A DNA stretch of 64,000 bases from positions 1 through 64,000 of the forward strand of contig ONCM01000004.1 in the NCBI GenBank assembly GCA_900316305.1, given 5' to 3'. Both the position numbers and the translations under genes were made by a program. The notes below the pieces were generated by a model. The model was not told where the DNA came from. It saw only the letters and a list, made by a program, of their open reading frames with translations, and did not search any database. Source of the stretch: an uncultured Bacteroidales bacterium (GTDB taxonomy: Bacteria > Bacteroidota > Bacteroidia > Bacteroidales > WCHB1-69). This document shows, one piece after another, positions 1-8,021 of this stretch; the stretch's first letter is position 1, and each line of letters begins with the position of its first letter.

Positions 1-1
1 T

Positions 2-2146
2 CCTGATTTCAGCAATATCGACTTCAAGAAGCTCCCGCAAAACCCGACGGATTTCCGTCAGTGGGAGAAAGATAACAACATCATTTCCAACTGGATGACT
101 TCCGAGCAGATTCCTGTCAAACAGGTGTATGGCGCGGACGACCTCCTCGGTATGGAACACCTGAACTACGCGTCGGGTATCCCGCCGTATTTGCGCGGAC
201 CCTACTCGATGATGTACGTTTTCCGTCCGTGGACCATTCGCCAGTACGCCGGATTCTCCACCGCCGAAGAGTCCAACGCCTTCTACCGCCGCAACTTGGC
301 TGCCGGTCAGAAGGGTTTGTCTGTGGCTTTCGACTTGGCCACGCACCGTGGCTACGACTCCGATCACCCGCGTGTGGTGGGTGATGTGGGTAAGGCCGGT
401 GTGGCCATAGACTCCATCCTCGACATGAAGATCCTCTTCGACCAGATCCCGTTGGACAAGATGTCCGTCTCCATGACGATGAACGGTGCCGTGCTGCCGA
501 TTTTGGCGTTCTACATCATCGCCGCCGAGGAGCAGGGCGCGACGCTCGACCAGCTGTCGGGCACCATCCAGAACGATATCCTCAAGGAGTTCATGGTGCG
601 TAACACCTACATTTACCCGCCGGCACACTCCATGAAGATCATCGCCGACATTTTCGAGTTCACGGCCAAGAATATGCCGAAGTTCAACTCCATCTCCATC
701 TCCGGCTACCACATGCAGGAGGCCGGTGCCACCGACGACATCGAGCTGGCTTACACGCTCGCCGACGGTCTGGAGTACCTCCGCGCCGGTGTGAACGCAG
801 GCATGAGCGTCGATGAGTTTGCTCCGCGCTTGTCCTTCTTCTGGGCAGTCGGTATGAACCATTTCATGGAGATCGCGAAGATGCGCGCCGCCCGTATGCT
901 GTGGGCCAAGATCGTGAAGCAGTTCAACCCGCAGAATCCGAAGTCCATGGCGTTGCGTACGCACTGTCAGACCTCTGGTTGGTCGCTCACCGAGCAGGAT
1001 CCGTTCAACAACGTCTGCCGTACCTGCGTCGAGGCTATGGGCGCTGCGCTGGGACACACCCAGTCGTTGCACACCAACGCGTTGGACGAGGCCATCGCCC
1101 TGCCGACCGACTTCTCCGCACGTATCGCCCGTAACACGCAGATTTACATCCAGGAAGAGACGCAAGTGTGCCGCTCCATCGACCCGTGGGCCGGTTCCTA
1201 CTATATCGAGAGCCTCACGCACCAGATCGCACACCGCGCTTGGGAGCACATCCAGGAAGTGGAATCCCTCGGCGGTATGGCCAAGGCCATCGAAACCGGC
1301 ATTCCGAAAATGCGTATCGAGGAGGCTTCCGCCCGCAAGCAGGCTCGTATCGACTCTGGCAAGGAATCCATCATCGGCGTCAGCAAGTACAAACTCGACA
1401 AGGAGTCTCCGATCGAGACCTTGGAGGTCGATAACACGACGGTTCGCGAGGCGCAGATCAAGCGTTTAGCCGAGCTTCGCGCTAATCGTAACGAGGAGGA
1501 TGTGCAGGCCGCTTTGGAAGCCCTCACCGAGTGCGCCAAGACCGGCAACGGCAACCTGCTCGACCTCTCCATCAAGGCCGCGAGAGTGCGTGCTTCCTTG
1601 GGCGAGATTTCCATGGCGTTGGAGAAAGTCTATGGACGTTATAAAGCAAAAATCAACTTAATTTCAGGCGTGTACAGTAAAGAACAACAAGACAACGCCG
1701 CATTCAAACGGGCTTGCGAGCGTTGCAACGAATTTGCCAAAAAGGAGGGCCGTCGCCCGCGTATCATGATTGCCAAGATGGGACAGGACGGTCACGACCG
1801 TGGTGCCAAGGTGGTCGCTACCGGCTATGCCGACATCGGTTTCGACGTCGATATGGGTCCGCTGTTCCAAACCCCCGAGGAGGCTGCAAAGCAGGCTGTG
1901 GAGAACGACGTCCACTTCCTCGGCGTTTCCTCATTGGCCGCTGGTCACAAAACGCTGGTTCCGCAGGTTATCGAGGAGCTCAAGAAGTTAGGCCGCGAGG
2001 ACATCATCATCACCGTGGGTGGTGTGATTCCGCCGCAGGACTACCAGTTCCTGTACGATTGCGGTGTCGCCGCCATCTTCGGTCCTGGCACTCGTATTGC
2101 CGATTCGGCGAATGCGATGCTGGACATCATCATGAATGAAGAATGA
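2..2146 (+). CDS. mutB: methylmalonyl-CoA mutase, large (catalytic) subunit, 5' end cut by window edge
   Basis: Interconverts succinyl-CoA and (R)-methylmalonyl-CoA using adenosylcobalamin; in Bacteroidales this serves succinate-to-propionate fermentation. The reading frame is open from base 2, so the ATG at 95 is internal: the 31 codons before it match the N-terminal part of the family, and the visible 714 residues are close to full length. The N-terminal substrate barrel contains [20 protein letters not shown]. The C-terminal B12-binding domain has DGHDRG (the DxHxxG cobalt-ligand motif, His near visible residue 598) and then GGVIPPQDY. The small subunit gene would be expected just upstream, outside the window. 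The last codons and the TGA stop lie in a dispersed word repeat (2135-2160). Confidence 0.97.
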   Translation, partial: PDFSNIDFKKLPQNPTDFRQWEKDNNIISNWMTSEQIPVKQVYGADDLLGMEHLNYASGIPPYLRGPYSMMYVFRPWTIRQYAGFSTAEESNAFYRRNLAAGQKGLSVAFDLATHRGYDSDHPRVVGDVGKAGVAIDSILDMKILFDQIPLDKMSVSMTMNGAVLPILAFYIIAAEEQGATLDQLSGTIQNDILKEFMVRNTYIYPPAHSMKIIADIFEFTAKNMPKFNSISISGYHMQEAGATDDIELAYTLADGLEYLRAGVNAGMSVDEFAPRLSFFWAVGMNHFMEIAKMRAARMLWAKIVKQFNPQNPKSMALRTHCQTSGWSLTEQDPFNNVCRTCVEAMGAALGHTQSLHTNALDEAIALPTDFSARIARNTQIYIQEETQVCRSIDPWAGSYYIESLTHQIAHRAWEHIQEVESLGGMAKAIETGIPKMRIEEASARKQARIDSGKESIIGVSKYKLDKESPIETLEVDNTTVREAQIKRLAELRANRNEEDVQAALEALTECAKTGNGNLLDLSIKAARVRASLGEISMALEKVYGRYKAKINLISGVYSKEQQDNAAFKRACERCNEFAKKEGRRPRIMIAKMGQDGHDRGAKVVATGYADIGFDVDMGPLFQTPEEAAKQAVENDVHFLGVSSLAAGHKTLVPQVIEELKKLGREDIIITVGGVIPPQDYQFLYDCGVAAIFGPGTRIADSANAMLDIIMNEE

Positions 2147-2166
2147 TGAATGTAGAATGAAGAATA
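2131..2166. repeat. intergenic word repeat (AATGAAGAATGATGAATG type)
   Basis: Low-complexity run of ATGAA/GTAGAATG words covering the end of mutB. The 26 bases at 2135-2160 are the exact reverse complement of 30783-30808, where they end an unrelated gene. In both places they encode NEE followed by TGA. Confidence 0.8.
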
Positions 2167-2167
2167 T

Positions 2168-2203
2168 AATGGGAGTGGGGATTTGGACTTGCTCCCATTT
2201 TTT
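2168..2203 (+). terminator. rho-independent terminator after mutB
   Basis: Perfect 8-bp stem AATGGGAG (2168-2175) with CTCCCATT (2192-2199), 16-base loop, then a run of T to 2203. An in-frame ATG at 2183 lies in the loop, which argues against it as the start of the next gene. Confidence 0.8.
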
Positions 2204-2227
2204 GTATCCAATATAAAAAATGACGAT

Positions 2228-2848
2228 ATGAGCAACCCCCTTTTCAACATCCAGTACGGTCTGTTCGTCATCACGACGTGCGACGGTGGCCGCGACAACG
2301 GCTGTATCAGTAACACCATCGCGCAGGTGGCGATGCAGCCCGACCGCATCTCCGTGGCCTTGTGCAAGGAAAACCTGACCACCGAGCTCATCCAGCGTTC
2401 ACGCCGATTCACGGCCTCCATCCTCAGCGAAGTCGCTGACTTCGAGCTTTTCAAGCACTTCGGATTCCAGAGCGGGCGCGAGGTCGATAAGTTCGCCGAC
2501 TTCAAGGACTGCCGCCGTGTCAGCAACGGCACGTTGGCCATCACGCGCGGCACCAACACCTTCCTCTCCGTCAAGGTGGAGCAGGTCGTGGACCTCGGTT
2601 CGCACGTCCTCTTCATCGGCCCTGTCACCGAGATGGAGGTGCTCTCCGACGTGCCCTCCGCCACCTACAATTACTACCAGGAACACATCAAGCCGCAACC
2701 CGAACCCGTGGGCCATACCGCCGAAGGCAAGACCATCTGGCGTTGCGTCATCTGCGGTTACGAGTATGAGGGTGATGAGCTGCCCGAGGACTTCGTTTGT
2801 CCTCTTTGTAAACATCCGGCGTCGGATTTCGAGAAGGTAAGCGTGTGA
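2228..2848 (+). CDS. flavin reductase-like protein with C-terminal rubredoxin domain (high-molecular-weight rubredoxin type)
   Basis: 206 residues. The first ~150 match the FMN-binding split-barrel fold of flavoredoxin/flavin reductases (FNIQYGLFVITTC start, ISNTIAQVA, then ISVALCKENLTTELI). The last ~40 residues are a rubredoxin with two CxxC pairs, CVICGYEYEGDELP and CPLCKHPASDFEKV, that bind one iron. Such fusions pass electrons from NAD(P)H oxidoreductases to diiron or flavodiiron proteins in oxygen or NO detoxification. No such partner is adjacent. The start at 2228 is chosen because the upstream ATG (2183) lies within the mutB terminator. Transcribed alone. Confidence 0.9.
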   Translation: MSNPLFNIQYGLFVITTCDGGRDNGCISNTIAQVAMQPDRISVALCKENLTTELIQRSRRFTASILSEVADFELFKHFGFQSGREVDKFADFKDCRRVSNGTLAITRGTNTFLSVKVEQVVDLGSHVLFIGPVTEMEVLSDVPSATYNYYQEHIKPQPEPVGHTAEGKTIWRCVICGYEYEGDELPEDFVCPLCKHPASDFEKVSV

Positions 2849-2910
2849 TTTCTCTTTCAGATCTCTTGGTGGTGACTTCACGTTAAGAAGTACTTTGTAT
2901 CGGCATCGGC

Positions 2911-2956
2911 ATCATGCCGGAGGCATGAGACGCGCTGACAAGCGCAATTAACACCA
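2911..2956 (-). repeat. hairpin-rich intergenic repeat, copy 1 (inverted)
   Basis: Read on the - strand it gives GTTAATTGCGC, then a CG-rich part, then GCCTCCGGCATG. The same order (TTAATTGC, CG-rich step, GCCTCTCCG or GCCCCTCCGGGGC) occurs at 5321-5366 and 30694-30733. It lies between two unrelated genes. Confidence 0.6.
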
Positions 2957-2969
2957 TAATATTTTTTTC

Positions 2970-2977
2970 TATTTTTG
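2970..2977 (+). promoter_or_regulatory. Bacteroidota -7 box (TATTTTTG)
   Basis: Matches TAnnTTTG and is followed by CGCC. It lies 45 bases before the start of the next gene. No convincing -33 box is visible. Confidence 0.5.
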
Positions 2978-3022
2978 CGCCAGTAAAACCTCACCAAGAA
3001 CAAGAATCATCAAGATCAAAGT

Positions 3023-3583
3023 ATGTTACGTGACAAAGTTTTCAAACGAATGAACAGCACAAATCTTAACAGCCCGTTCATAAAATACGGCTGTGAGATA
3101 GTCAAATACCAACCTCAATACTATAAAGATTGTGTTTATACCAAAAACGAGTGGATATCTGTTAGCGACATCGGGAGAAGCTTTGATGGAGAGGTGTTGA
3201 CCAAGGAGGAATATCTGAGAGTCGAGTCCGCATACGTTGATACCCTAAAAGAACTTTTGGAAGTATCGGGTGTCAAGTTCTTAACGATTGTTGAACCAAA
3301 CACTTTTTATTGGCGTCGATCAAAGGCGTTCAACAAAGAGAACAAGGCTATCTATCAGATTGTATCCTCTTTGAAAGAGGGGCAACGTATAGCAGCTTCC
3401 AAGATAGATACGGTTTTGAAAGCTTGTTTGAGGGAATTGTTCTGGTGTGCATTAGTGAACGAGGCTAAAAAAGTGCAAGTGGATGTTGGATATGACTATT
3501 ACCTTCATTTTCATAGCCGCTTGCCTGAAGAGACCATCAGCAAAATTGCCCATAGTCACGGATTGTATTGTAATCCGCGATAA
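3023..3583 (+). CDS. hypothetical protein, 186 residues
   Basis: Not recognised. The protein is soluble, with no signal peptide or membrane segment, and is rich in Lys, Tyr and Val. It contains EPNTFYWRRSKAF and a C-terminal YDYYLHFHSR stretch. Base composition is clearly more AT-rich than mutB, which may mean recent acquisition. An internal ATG at 3050 (MNSTNLNSPF) is an alternative start. It has its own -7 box. The downstream gene begins 26 bases after the stop on the same strand and may be co-transcribed. Confidence 0.65.
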   Translation: MLRDKVFKRMNSTNLNSPFIKYGCEIVKYQPQYYKDCVYTKNEWISVSDIGRSFDGEVLTKEEYLRVESAYVDTLKELLEVSGVKFLTIVEPNTFYWRRSKAFNKENKAIYQIVSSLKEGQRIAASKIDTVLKACLRELFWCALVNEAKKVQVDVGYDYYLHFHSRLPEETISKIAHSHGLYCNPR

Positions 3584-3609
3584 GCAGTTTGAAGATTGAA
3601 TAAACGATT

Positions 3610-4050
3610 ATGTCTACTCTCACCATCCATCATCTCCGCCACTGGTACGAGCCGAAGCTGCCCCATGCTGTCTTCATCAACGGACTATACGTCGGTATGA
3701 TGAAAGACCACGACCTGCGTATTGAAATCCCGGCAGGCATCTATAACCTGAAGGTGCAGTTCGGCGGGCTTATTCCGTTAGGCAAAAGTGGCAAAAGCAT
3801 CGATTTATCGGTCTCTTCCACCGCGCAGGTGGAGGTGCCGCAGGAAGGGGATGTCCTCTGCGAGTTCCACGACCGAGAGCGGCTGTGGAACATCCTCTTC
3901 GACATCGACCTCATCCTTTGGGTGGTCTCGTGGTTCGTCACTATGCCGCCGCTCTACAAAATCCTGTCCAATGTTTTCTTTGTCATTTGGTTGGTGCGGA
4001 TCGTGGTGATCAGGAAGAGGTATTATAAGTTAGCTATTGGAAAAATGTAG
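3610..4050 (+). CDS. hypothetical membrane-anchored protein with N-terminal beta domain
   Basis: 146 residues, family not recognised. The first ~85 residues look like a small beta-sandwich of the PEGA-like kind: AVFINGLYVGMM, then LRIEIPAGIYNLKVQFGG, then SIDLSVSSTAQVEV. The C-terminal part has two hydrophobic segments (ILFDIDLILWVVSWFVTM and ILSNVFFVIWLVRIVVI) and ends in a basic tail, so it is probably an inner-membrane protein with the domain on one side. No signal peptide. Likely downstream partner of the 3023 gene. Confidence 0.6.
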   Translation: MSTLTIHHLRHWYEPKLPHAVFINGLYVGMMKDHDLRIEIPAGIYNLKVQFGGLIPLGKSGKSIDLSVSSTAQVEVPQEGDVLCEFHDRERLWNILFDIDLILWVVSWFVTMPPLYKILSNVFFVIWLVRIVVIRKRYYKLAIGKM

Positions 4051-4090
4051 TGAGATGAAGATTATTCGTTGGAATAAGTTGTATTTTTGC
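4039..4090 (+). promoter_or_regulatory. promoter region of the symporter gene, duplicated at 5580
   Basis: Ends in the -7 box TATTTTTG (4082-4089). The 50 bases up to the box are clearly similar to 5580-5632 before the toxin-antitoxin pair; both contain GGAAAAATG, AGTGAGA and GATTATTCGTTGGAA. It overlaps the last codons of the preceding gene. Confidence 0.6.
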
Positions 4091-4110
4091 GCGTTCTTTT
4101 ACGATAGAAT

Positions 4111-5319
4111 ATGAAAAAGCTCTCCCTTACCGCCCAGATTGGCATCGCCCTGCTGCTTGCAGTGGTGGCGGGCATCTTGCTTCGCAACCAAGCCGGCTTT
4201 GTCGATACGTATATCAAACCCTTTGGCATTATCTTCCTGAACTTGCTGAAGTTTATTGTGGCACCGCTGGTGCTCTTCTCCATCATGGCGGGCATCCTTT
4301 CGATGAACGACATCTCGAAAGTGGGAAAGCTGGGATTCCGGGCTCTGCTCTATTTCATGACAACCACCCTTTTCGCAGTGACGTTGGGACTGGTGGTTCC
4401 CAGTCTGTTGAAGGGCTTCCTGCCGGTTATCAACATTGATTTGGATGCTGCGGCGGAGCCCGTGGAAACATCCAATGTTACGGTGATGGACCAACTGGTC
4501 AACATGTTTCCGGAGAACATCATTGAGCCGTTGAGCTCGATGGCAATGATGCAGGTCATCGTGATCGCCCTGCTTTTCGGCATCGCCATGGTCCACGTGG
4601 GCGAGAAAGGCGAGATGGCGCGGAAAGTGACCCTCAGCTTCAACGACGTGGTGGGCAAGATTCTGGACTACATCATGGCATTGGCCCCCATCGGGGTGTT
4701 CTGTATGCTGACCCCTGTGGTGGTCGATAACGGTCCGGCGGTGCTGGGTTCCTACGCGGCGCTGCTGGCGCTGGCCTACCTCTGTTTCGTGGTTCATGCC
4801 GGAGTGGTTTATTCCTCTGCGGTGGCACTGTTGGGAGGCATGTCGCCGCTGAAGTTCTTCAAGGGTATGCAGCCGGCCATGCTGTTCGCCTTCTCTAGCG
4901 ACTCGTCGGTGGCCACGCTGCCCTACACGATGCAATGTGCGGAAAAGATGGGTGTCAGCAAGGATATCGGCAGTTTTGTGCTCTCGGTGGGCGCCACCAT
5001 CAACATGGACGGTGTCGCCATCTATTTGGGTGTGGCCTCCGTGTTCATGGCGACCTGTTGCGGCATCGACCTCACCATGAGCCAGTACTTGGCCATCGCT
5101 TTTGCCTCCACGGTGGCCTCCATCGGCACCCCGGGCATCCCGGGCGGTAGCTTGGCGTTGATGGCGATGGTGTTCGCCTCAGCGGGCATCCCAGTCGAGT
5201 GCGTGGCGGTGGCCGCTGGCATCGACCGCCTCATCGACATGGGCCGCACGGTCATGTCGGTCACCGGCGACGCCTCCTGCGCCGTGGTGATGCAGCGGAT
5301 GGTGGGGAAGAAGTTGTGA
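4111..5319 (+). CDS. dicarboxylate/amino acid:cation symporter (DAACS family)
   Basis: 402 residues, normal length for the GltPh/GltP/DctA family of Na+- or H+-coupled transporters for glutamate, aspartate, succinate or serine. Hallmarks: the serine-rich HP1 loop FSSDSSVATLP, the transmembrane-7 motif GATINMDGVAIY (family NMDGT), the HP2 tip GTPGIPGGSLAL, and the transmembrane-8 stretch IDRLIDMGRTVMSVTGDA with the conserved Asp/Arg positions. The conserved Thr of NMDGT is Val here. Substrate cannot be assigned from sequence. Inner membrane, several helices and two re-entrant loops. Single-gene unit with its own promoter. A hairpin-rich repeat begins right after the stop. Confidence 0.92.
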   Translation: MKKLSLTAQIGIALLLAVVAGILLRNQAGFVDTYIKPFGIIFLNLLKFIVAPLVLFSIMAGILSMNDISKVGKLGFRALLYFMTTTLFAVTLGLVVPSLLKGFLPVINIDLDAAAEPVETSNVTVMDQLVNMFPENIIEPLSSMAMMQVIVIALLFGIAMVHVGEKGEMARKVTLSFNDVVGKILDYIMALAPIGVFCMLTPVVVDNGPAVLGSYAALLALAYLCFVVHAGVVYSSAVALLGGMSPLKFFKGMQPAMLFAFSSDSSVATLPYTMQCAEKMGVSKDIGSFVLSVGATINMDGVAIYLGVASVFMATCCGIDLTMSQYLAIAFASTVASIGTPGIPGGSLALMAMVFASAGIPVECVAVAAGIDRLIDMGRTVMSVTGDASCAVVMQRMVGKKL

Positions 5320-5320
5320 C

Positions 5321-5366
5321 GGTGTTAATTGCACTGCGTGCGTGACGCCTCTCCGAGGCTATGCAC
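5321..5366 (+). repeat. hairpin-rich intergenic repeat, copy 2
   Basis: Begins GGTGTTAATTGC and contains GCGTGCGTGACGCCTCTCCG and GAGGCTATGCAC. Related to 30694-30733 and, inverted, to 2911-2956. It starts one base after the symporter stop codon and could act as an RNA structure at the 3' end. Confidence 0.6.
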
Positions 5367-5466
5367 CACACGAGCCATAAACAGTTTACAAGGCGACACA
5401 ATGCTTGATTTTTTTTGTCAACGAATCGGTTGATATTTTTTTGTATTTGTGCGCGGTCGTTTTGCG

Positions 5467-5553
5467 ATGAATTATGAAAGAGCGTTTTACTTTGCGCAAA
5501 CGAGTCCGGAATATGATGTCTCAATTGAAACGATGCGGGAATTTCTTGTGTAA
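5467..5553 (+). CDS. possible small protein, 28 residues
   Basis: Short frame beginning MNYERAFYFAQTSPEYDVSI and ending before TAA. An upstream T-rich segment with TTTGTATTTGTG could act as a weak promoter. It could equally be a remnant of a lost gene. No family recognised. Confidence 0.2.
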   Translation: MNYERAFYFAQTSPEYDVSIETMREFLV

Positions 5554-5579
5554 CATTTGAATGGGTAATCACTTTTTAT

Positions 5580-5632
5580 GGAAAAATGCAGTGAGAGATG
5601 ATTATTCGTTGGAAAAAGTGTATCTTTGCAGC
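5580..5632 (+). promoter_or_regulatory. promoter of toxin-antitoxin operon, copy of 4039-4090
   Basis: Ends in the -7 box TATCTTTG (5621-5628) followed by CAGCC. Shares GGAAAAATG, AGTGAGA and ATTATTCGTTGGAA with the symporter promoter. The upstream in-frame ATG at 5561 precedes this box, so translation must start downstream, at 5657. Confidence 0.6.
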
Positions 5633-5656
5633 CGAAATCTTAAGAAAGAAACAGAT

Positions 5657-5881
5657 ATGACAGCAATTACCATTAACATACCAAACCATGAGGTCAGCTT
5701 TTTCAAAAAGATGATTTCAAAAATGGGTTGGACTTACAGTGAGGCTGACGTGGTGCAAATGAAAGCCACGCCGAAAGAACAGGCTTTAGCCAAAGTTGAC
5801 CATGCTTTTGGACAACTCAAGCAGATGCAGGAAGGGAAAATTAATGGTGTCGATGCAGAAGAATTGCTCAATGAACTGTAA
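5657..5881 (+). CDS. type II antitoxin, small
   Basis: 74 residues. N-terminal MTAITINIPNHEVSFFKKMI resembles the beta-helix DNA-binding/dimer end of small RelB/ribbon-type antitoxins. The acidic C-terminus (GVDAEELLNEL) would be the toxin-binding part. Start at 5657 is chosen because an ATG 96 bases upstream lies before the -7 box. Overlaps the toxin start by 11 bases, the usual translational coupling. By family habit it would repress its own promoter. Confidence 0.75.
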   Translation: MTAITINIPNHEVSFFKKMISKMGWTYSEADVVQMKATPKEQALAKVDHAFGQLKQMQEGKINGVDAEELLNEL

Positions 5882-6209
5882 AATTACCACCACACCGGAC
5901 TTCGCCCGCGATTTAAAGCAACTGGCCAAGCACTATCCTTCGATGAAGCAAGATTATAGTGCTTTTCTTAAAGCGTTGCGTGAAACACCGCAAATGGGAA
6001 CACCTCTCGGTAAACATTTGCGCAAAGTTCGTTTCCCCATCACTTCCAAAGACAAAGGAAAAAGTGGCGGAGCAAGAGTTATTACCCATGTCCTTGTGGA
6101 AACAAACGAAACGGATATCACTCTTGTCGCCATTTATGACAAATCCGACCAAGAAAACATTACCGACAAAGAGCTTAAGCAGTTGATGAAACGAAACGGG
6201 TTGGTGTAA
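5871..6209 (+). CDS. RelE/ParE-family toxin
   Basis: 112 residues from the ATG at 5871. The N-terminus KITTTPDFARDLKQLAKHYP is the typical beta-alpha opening of RelE-fold toxins. It is followed by LGKHLRKVRF and the central strands GGARVITHVL and DITLVAIYDKSDQENI. This YDK(S/A)xxEnl end is common among RelE-like mRNA interferases that cleave mRNA at the ribosome. The exact target is not predictable. Overlaps its antitoxin. Confidence 0.85.
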   Translation: MNCKITTTPDFARDLKQLAKHYPSMKQDYSAFLKALRETPQMGTPLGKHLRKVRFPITSKDKGKSGGARVITHVLVETNETDITLVAIYDKSDQENITDKELKQLMKRNGLV

Positions 6210-6242
6210 TATATGTCGCAGATAATATAACACTGTTACAAT

Positions 6243-6818
6243 ATGGGATTCAATAGAAAAGAAGGCAAGCCTCCGCTTTACCGAAAGGTGAACAAGCGAA
6301 CCCACAATGGGTATTGGCATTATATTCAGGTTGGCAACTTGAAGTACCGTTTTGAACGAGGAAAGAAACAGGATGCTTTGCCGGAGAAGATGCCCATAAA
6401 GCAGCACAACTCATTCCATAGAACAGGTTACGACTATACACCGTTAATCAAATTCCTTCATGCCCACGTTGGTCAGCCGTGGGAAGAGGTCTATAAGGAA
6501 TGCGTCTCCCGGTTGGACAGTCCCAGACCAATAACATGGATGGTGGTGAATGTCAACGAACGTGGGCTTGTAGTGGACAACTATCCTGGCAGGGAAATGC
6601 CAGATTATGTTGGTAGGAGTCTTGGAGAAGAGAGCTTTTGGTCAGCTTTATGGGTAGATGCTGACGGATTATTACAGTTTGTGGACAAAGACGACAAGTG
6701 GATTGATGAGTTCGTGAAATACATGACAGATAATTACTACGGAGAGATGTGGACAGTATCGTGTAATGGCAAGACTGTGTGGCCAGCAAACGCGGTAAAG
6801 CCGGAAAAAAGTGTTTGA
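6243..6818 (+). CDS. hypothetical protein, 191 residues
   Basis: Not recognised. Soluble with no signal peptide. The N-terminal 60 residues are strongly basic (MGFNRKEGKPPLYRKVNKRT and RFERGKKQDALP), which suggests nucleic-acid or ribosome contact. The rest is acidic and aromatic-rich, with YDYTPLIKFLHAHVGQPW and two short strand-like repeats (GLVVDNYPG, GLLQFVDKDD). It starts 33 bases after the toxin stop and may belong to the same transcript, a place where accessory genes of unknown role are common. Lower GC than the flanking housekeeping genes. Confidence 0.6.
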   Translation: MGFNRKEGKPPLYRKVNKRTHNGYWHYIQVGNLKYRFERGKKQDALPEKMPIKQHNSFHRTGYDYTPLIKFLHAHVGQPWEEVYKECVSRLDSPRPITWMVVNVNERGLVVDNYPGREMPDYVGRSLGEESFWSALWVDADGLLQFVDKDDKWIDEFVKYMTDNYYGEMWTVSCNGKTVWPANAVKPEKSV

Positions 6819-6850
6819 AATCAGCCTGAAAAATTTCGTAGTAATAAGTG

Positions 6851-6858
6851 TATCTTCG
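6851..6858 (+). promoter_or_regulatory. -7 box (TATCTTCG) before carbonic anhydrase
   Basis: TAnnTTTG with one mismatch, followed by CATTTCG. It lies 26 bases before the start codon. Confidence 0.45.
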
Positions 6859-6884
6859 CATTTCGATTTCTATTCTAAAGCATT

Positions 6885-7427
6885 ATGATCGACCAAATTA
6901 TCGAATACAACAAGACATTCGTGGCGCAGAAAGGCTACGAGAAGTATCTCACGGACAAGTATCCCGACAAAAAGTTGGCGGTGTTGTCGTGCATGGACAC
7001 GCGGTTGACGGAGCTGCTGCCCGCCGCCCTCGGACTGAAAAACGGCGACGCAAAGATCATCAAAAACGCGGGAGGACTGGTAATCTCCGCCTTCGATTCC
7101 GCCATGCGCAGCCTGATTGTGGCCATCTACGAGCTTGGAGTTGAGGAAATCATGGTGGTGGCGCACTCGCATTGCGGCGCCTGCCACATGAGCTACGACC
7201 ACTTCCACCACGAGATGATTGCCCGCGGTGTGACGGACGAAACGCTCGAAACCATCCGCAAATGCGGCATCGACCTTGACCACTGGTTGGAGGGTTTCAA
7301 GGATACTCCGACCTCCGTTCGCAAGACCGTGGAGACCATCCGCACCCACCCGCTCGTGCCGAAAGACATCGTGGTCAGAGGATTTATTATTGATTCGGAG
7401 ACGGGGGCGTTGGAGGAGATTGGATGA
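6885..7427 (+). CDS. beta-class carbonic anhydrase
   Basis: 180 residues, typical of the short bacterial beta class. The zinc site is complete: Cys36-x-Asp38-x-Arg40 in VLSCMDTRLTELLP, and His94-x-x-Cys97 in VVAHSHCGAC. The NAGGLV segment also matches the family. It hydrates CO2 to bicarbonate in the cytoplasm, supplying carboxylation reactions such as fumarate and propionate metabolism. Own promoter, no operon partner visible. Homologs of this subgroup are often labelled simply carbonic anhydrase-like, but the active site here is intact. Confidence 0.93.
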   Translation: MIDQIIEYNKTFVAQKGYEKYLTDKYPDKKLAVLSCMDTRLTELLPAALGLKNGDAKIIKNAGGLVISAFDSAMRSLIVAIYELGVEEIMVVAHSHCGACHMSYDHFHHEMIARGVTDETLETIRKCGIDLDHWLEGFKDTPTSVRKTVETIRTHPLVPKDIVVRGFIIDSETGALEEIG

Positions 7428-7500
7428 TTCGTTCAGAAAAGTAGGTTGAATATGTTTTAATGTGTTGAAATTCAGTGTATTTTCATTTTTTTTTGATAAT

Positions 7501-7931
7501 ATGAAACGTTTTTCAACGAAATTGATATTTTGTGCCGCCCTGCTCGTCATCGGATTAATGGCCTGCAAGAACGGTAACGTTAACAGCCTTGAGGCTGACA
7601 CTACGCCACAAAGCGACACCATTTCTTATGACTCCGACACTCTCAAGGAGGTCAAGCAATACGATTCCGAAGGCCGGAGAACGGGTTCCTGGACGTATGA
7701 AGAATACGGGTGGATTACCGGGCATATATCAAGGAGTATCTTAACGATGGAAAAACTGTCCGATTCGAGGGCGTAGGCTATTACGGGGACAATGGCTCGC
7801 TACTTGCAGAGGGTTATTGGTGTGTCGGCCGCTGGAAAATTTACGATACCAAAAGCAAAACGGTGAAGACCGTGACCTTTAAAAAGCCGAACTGCGAGAT
7901 AAAATCGTACGTTTACTCTTTGGGAATTTAG
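7501..7931 (+). pseudogene. frameshifted small lipoprotein with MORN-like repeats
   Basis: The first frame starts MKRFSTKLIFCAALL and has an SPII lipobox LMAC (Cys22), then an acidic linker and EGRRTGSWTYEEYG. That frame drifts into nonsense after about 7710 and stops at 7776. A second frame from 7710 continues the same kind of sequence (DYRAYIKEYLNDGKTVRFEG, then GYWCVGRWKIYDTKS) to 7931. Adding one base in the GGG run at 7708-7710 joins them into a ~143-residue lipoprotein with YwqK/MORN-like strands. It is either a real inactivating deletion or a sequencing error in the G run. Confidence 0.7.
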
Positions 7932-7941
7932 AAACTGGCGA

Positions 7942-7968
7942 GTAGAGACGAGAATTTTGCGTCTCTAC
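7942..7968. repeat. GTAGAGACG palindrome, copy A
   Basis: Arms GTAGAGACG and CGTCTCTAC around a 9-base centre. First of eight copies in the window. It lies 11 bases after the frameshifted lipoprotein. Confidence 0.9.
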
Positions 7969-8021
7969 AAGGGAGAACATCCAATTGTCTGAATAGTTTC
8001 CGAAATTCGTAAACAGAACCC

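Larger units (their letters stand above)
5320..5656 (+). other. 337-base intergenic region
   Basis: Holds the hairpin-rich repeat, a T-rich stretch, a 28-codon open frame (5467-5553) and the duplicated promoter segment at 5580-5632. No homolog-bearing gene is recognised. Confidence 0.6.

Noticed and set aside
95-97. ATG at 95 as the start of methylmalonyl-CoA mutase
   Set aside because: The frame is open to base 2 and the upstream codons match the family's N-terminus, so the gene enters from outside the window.
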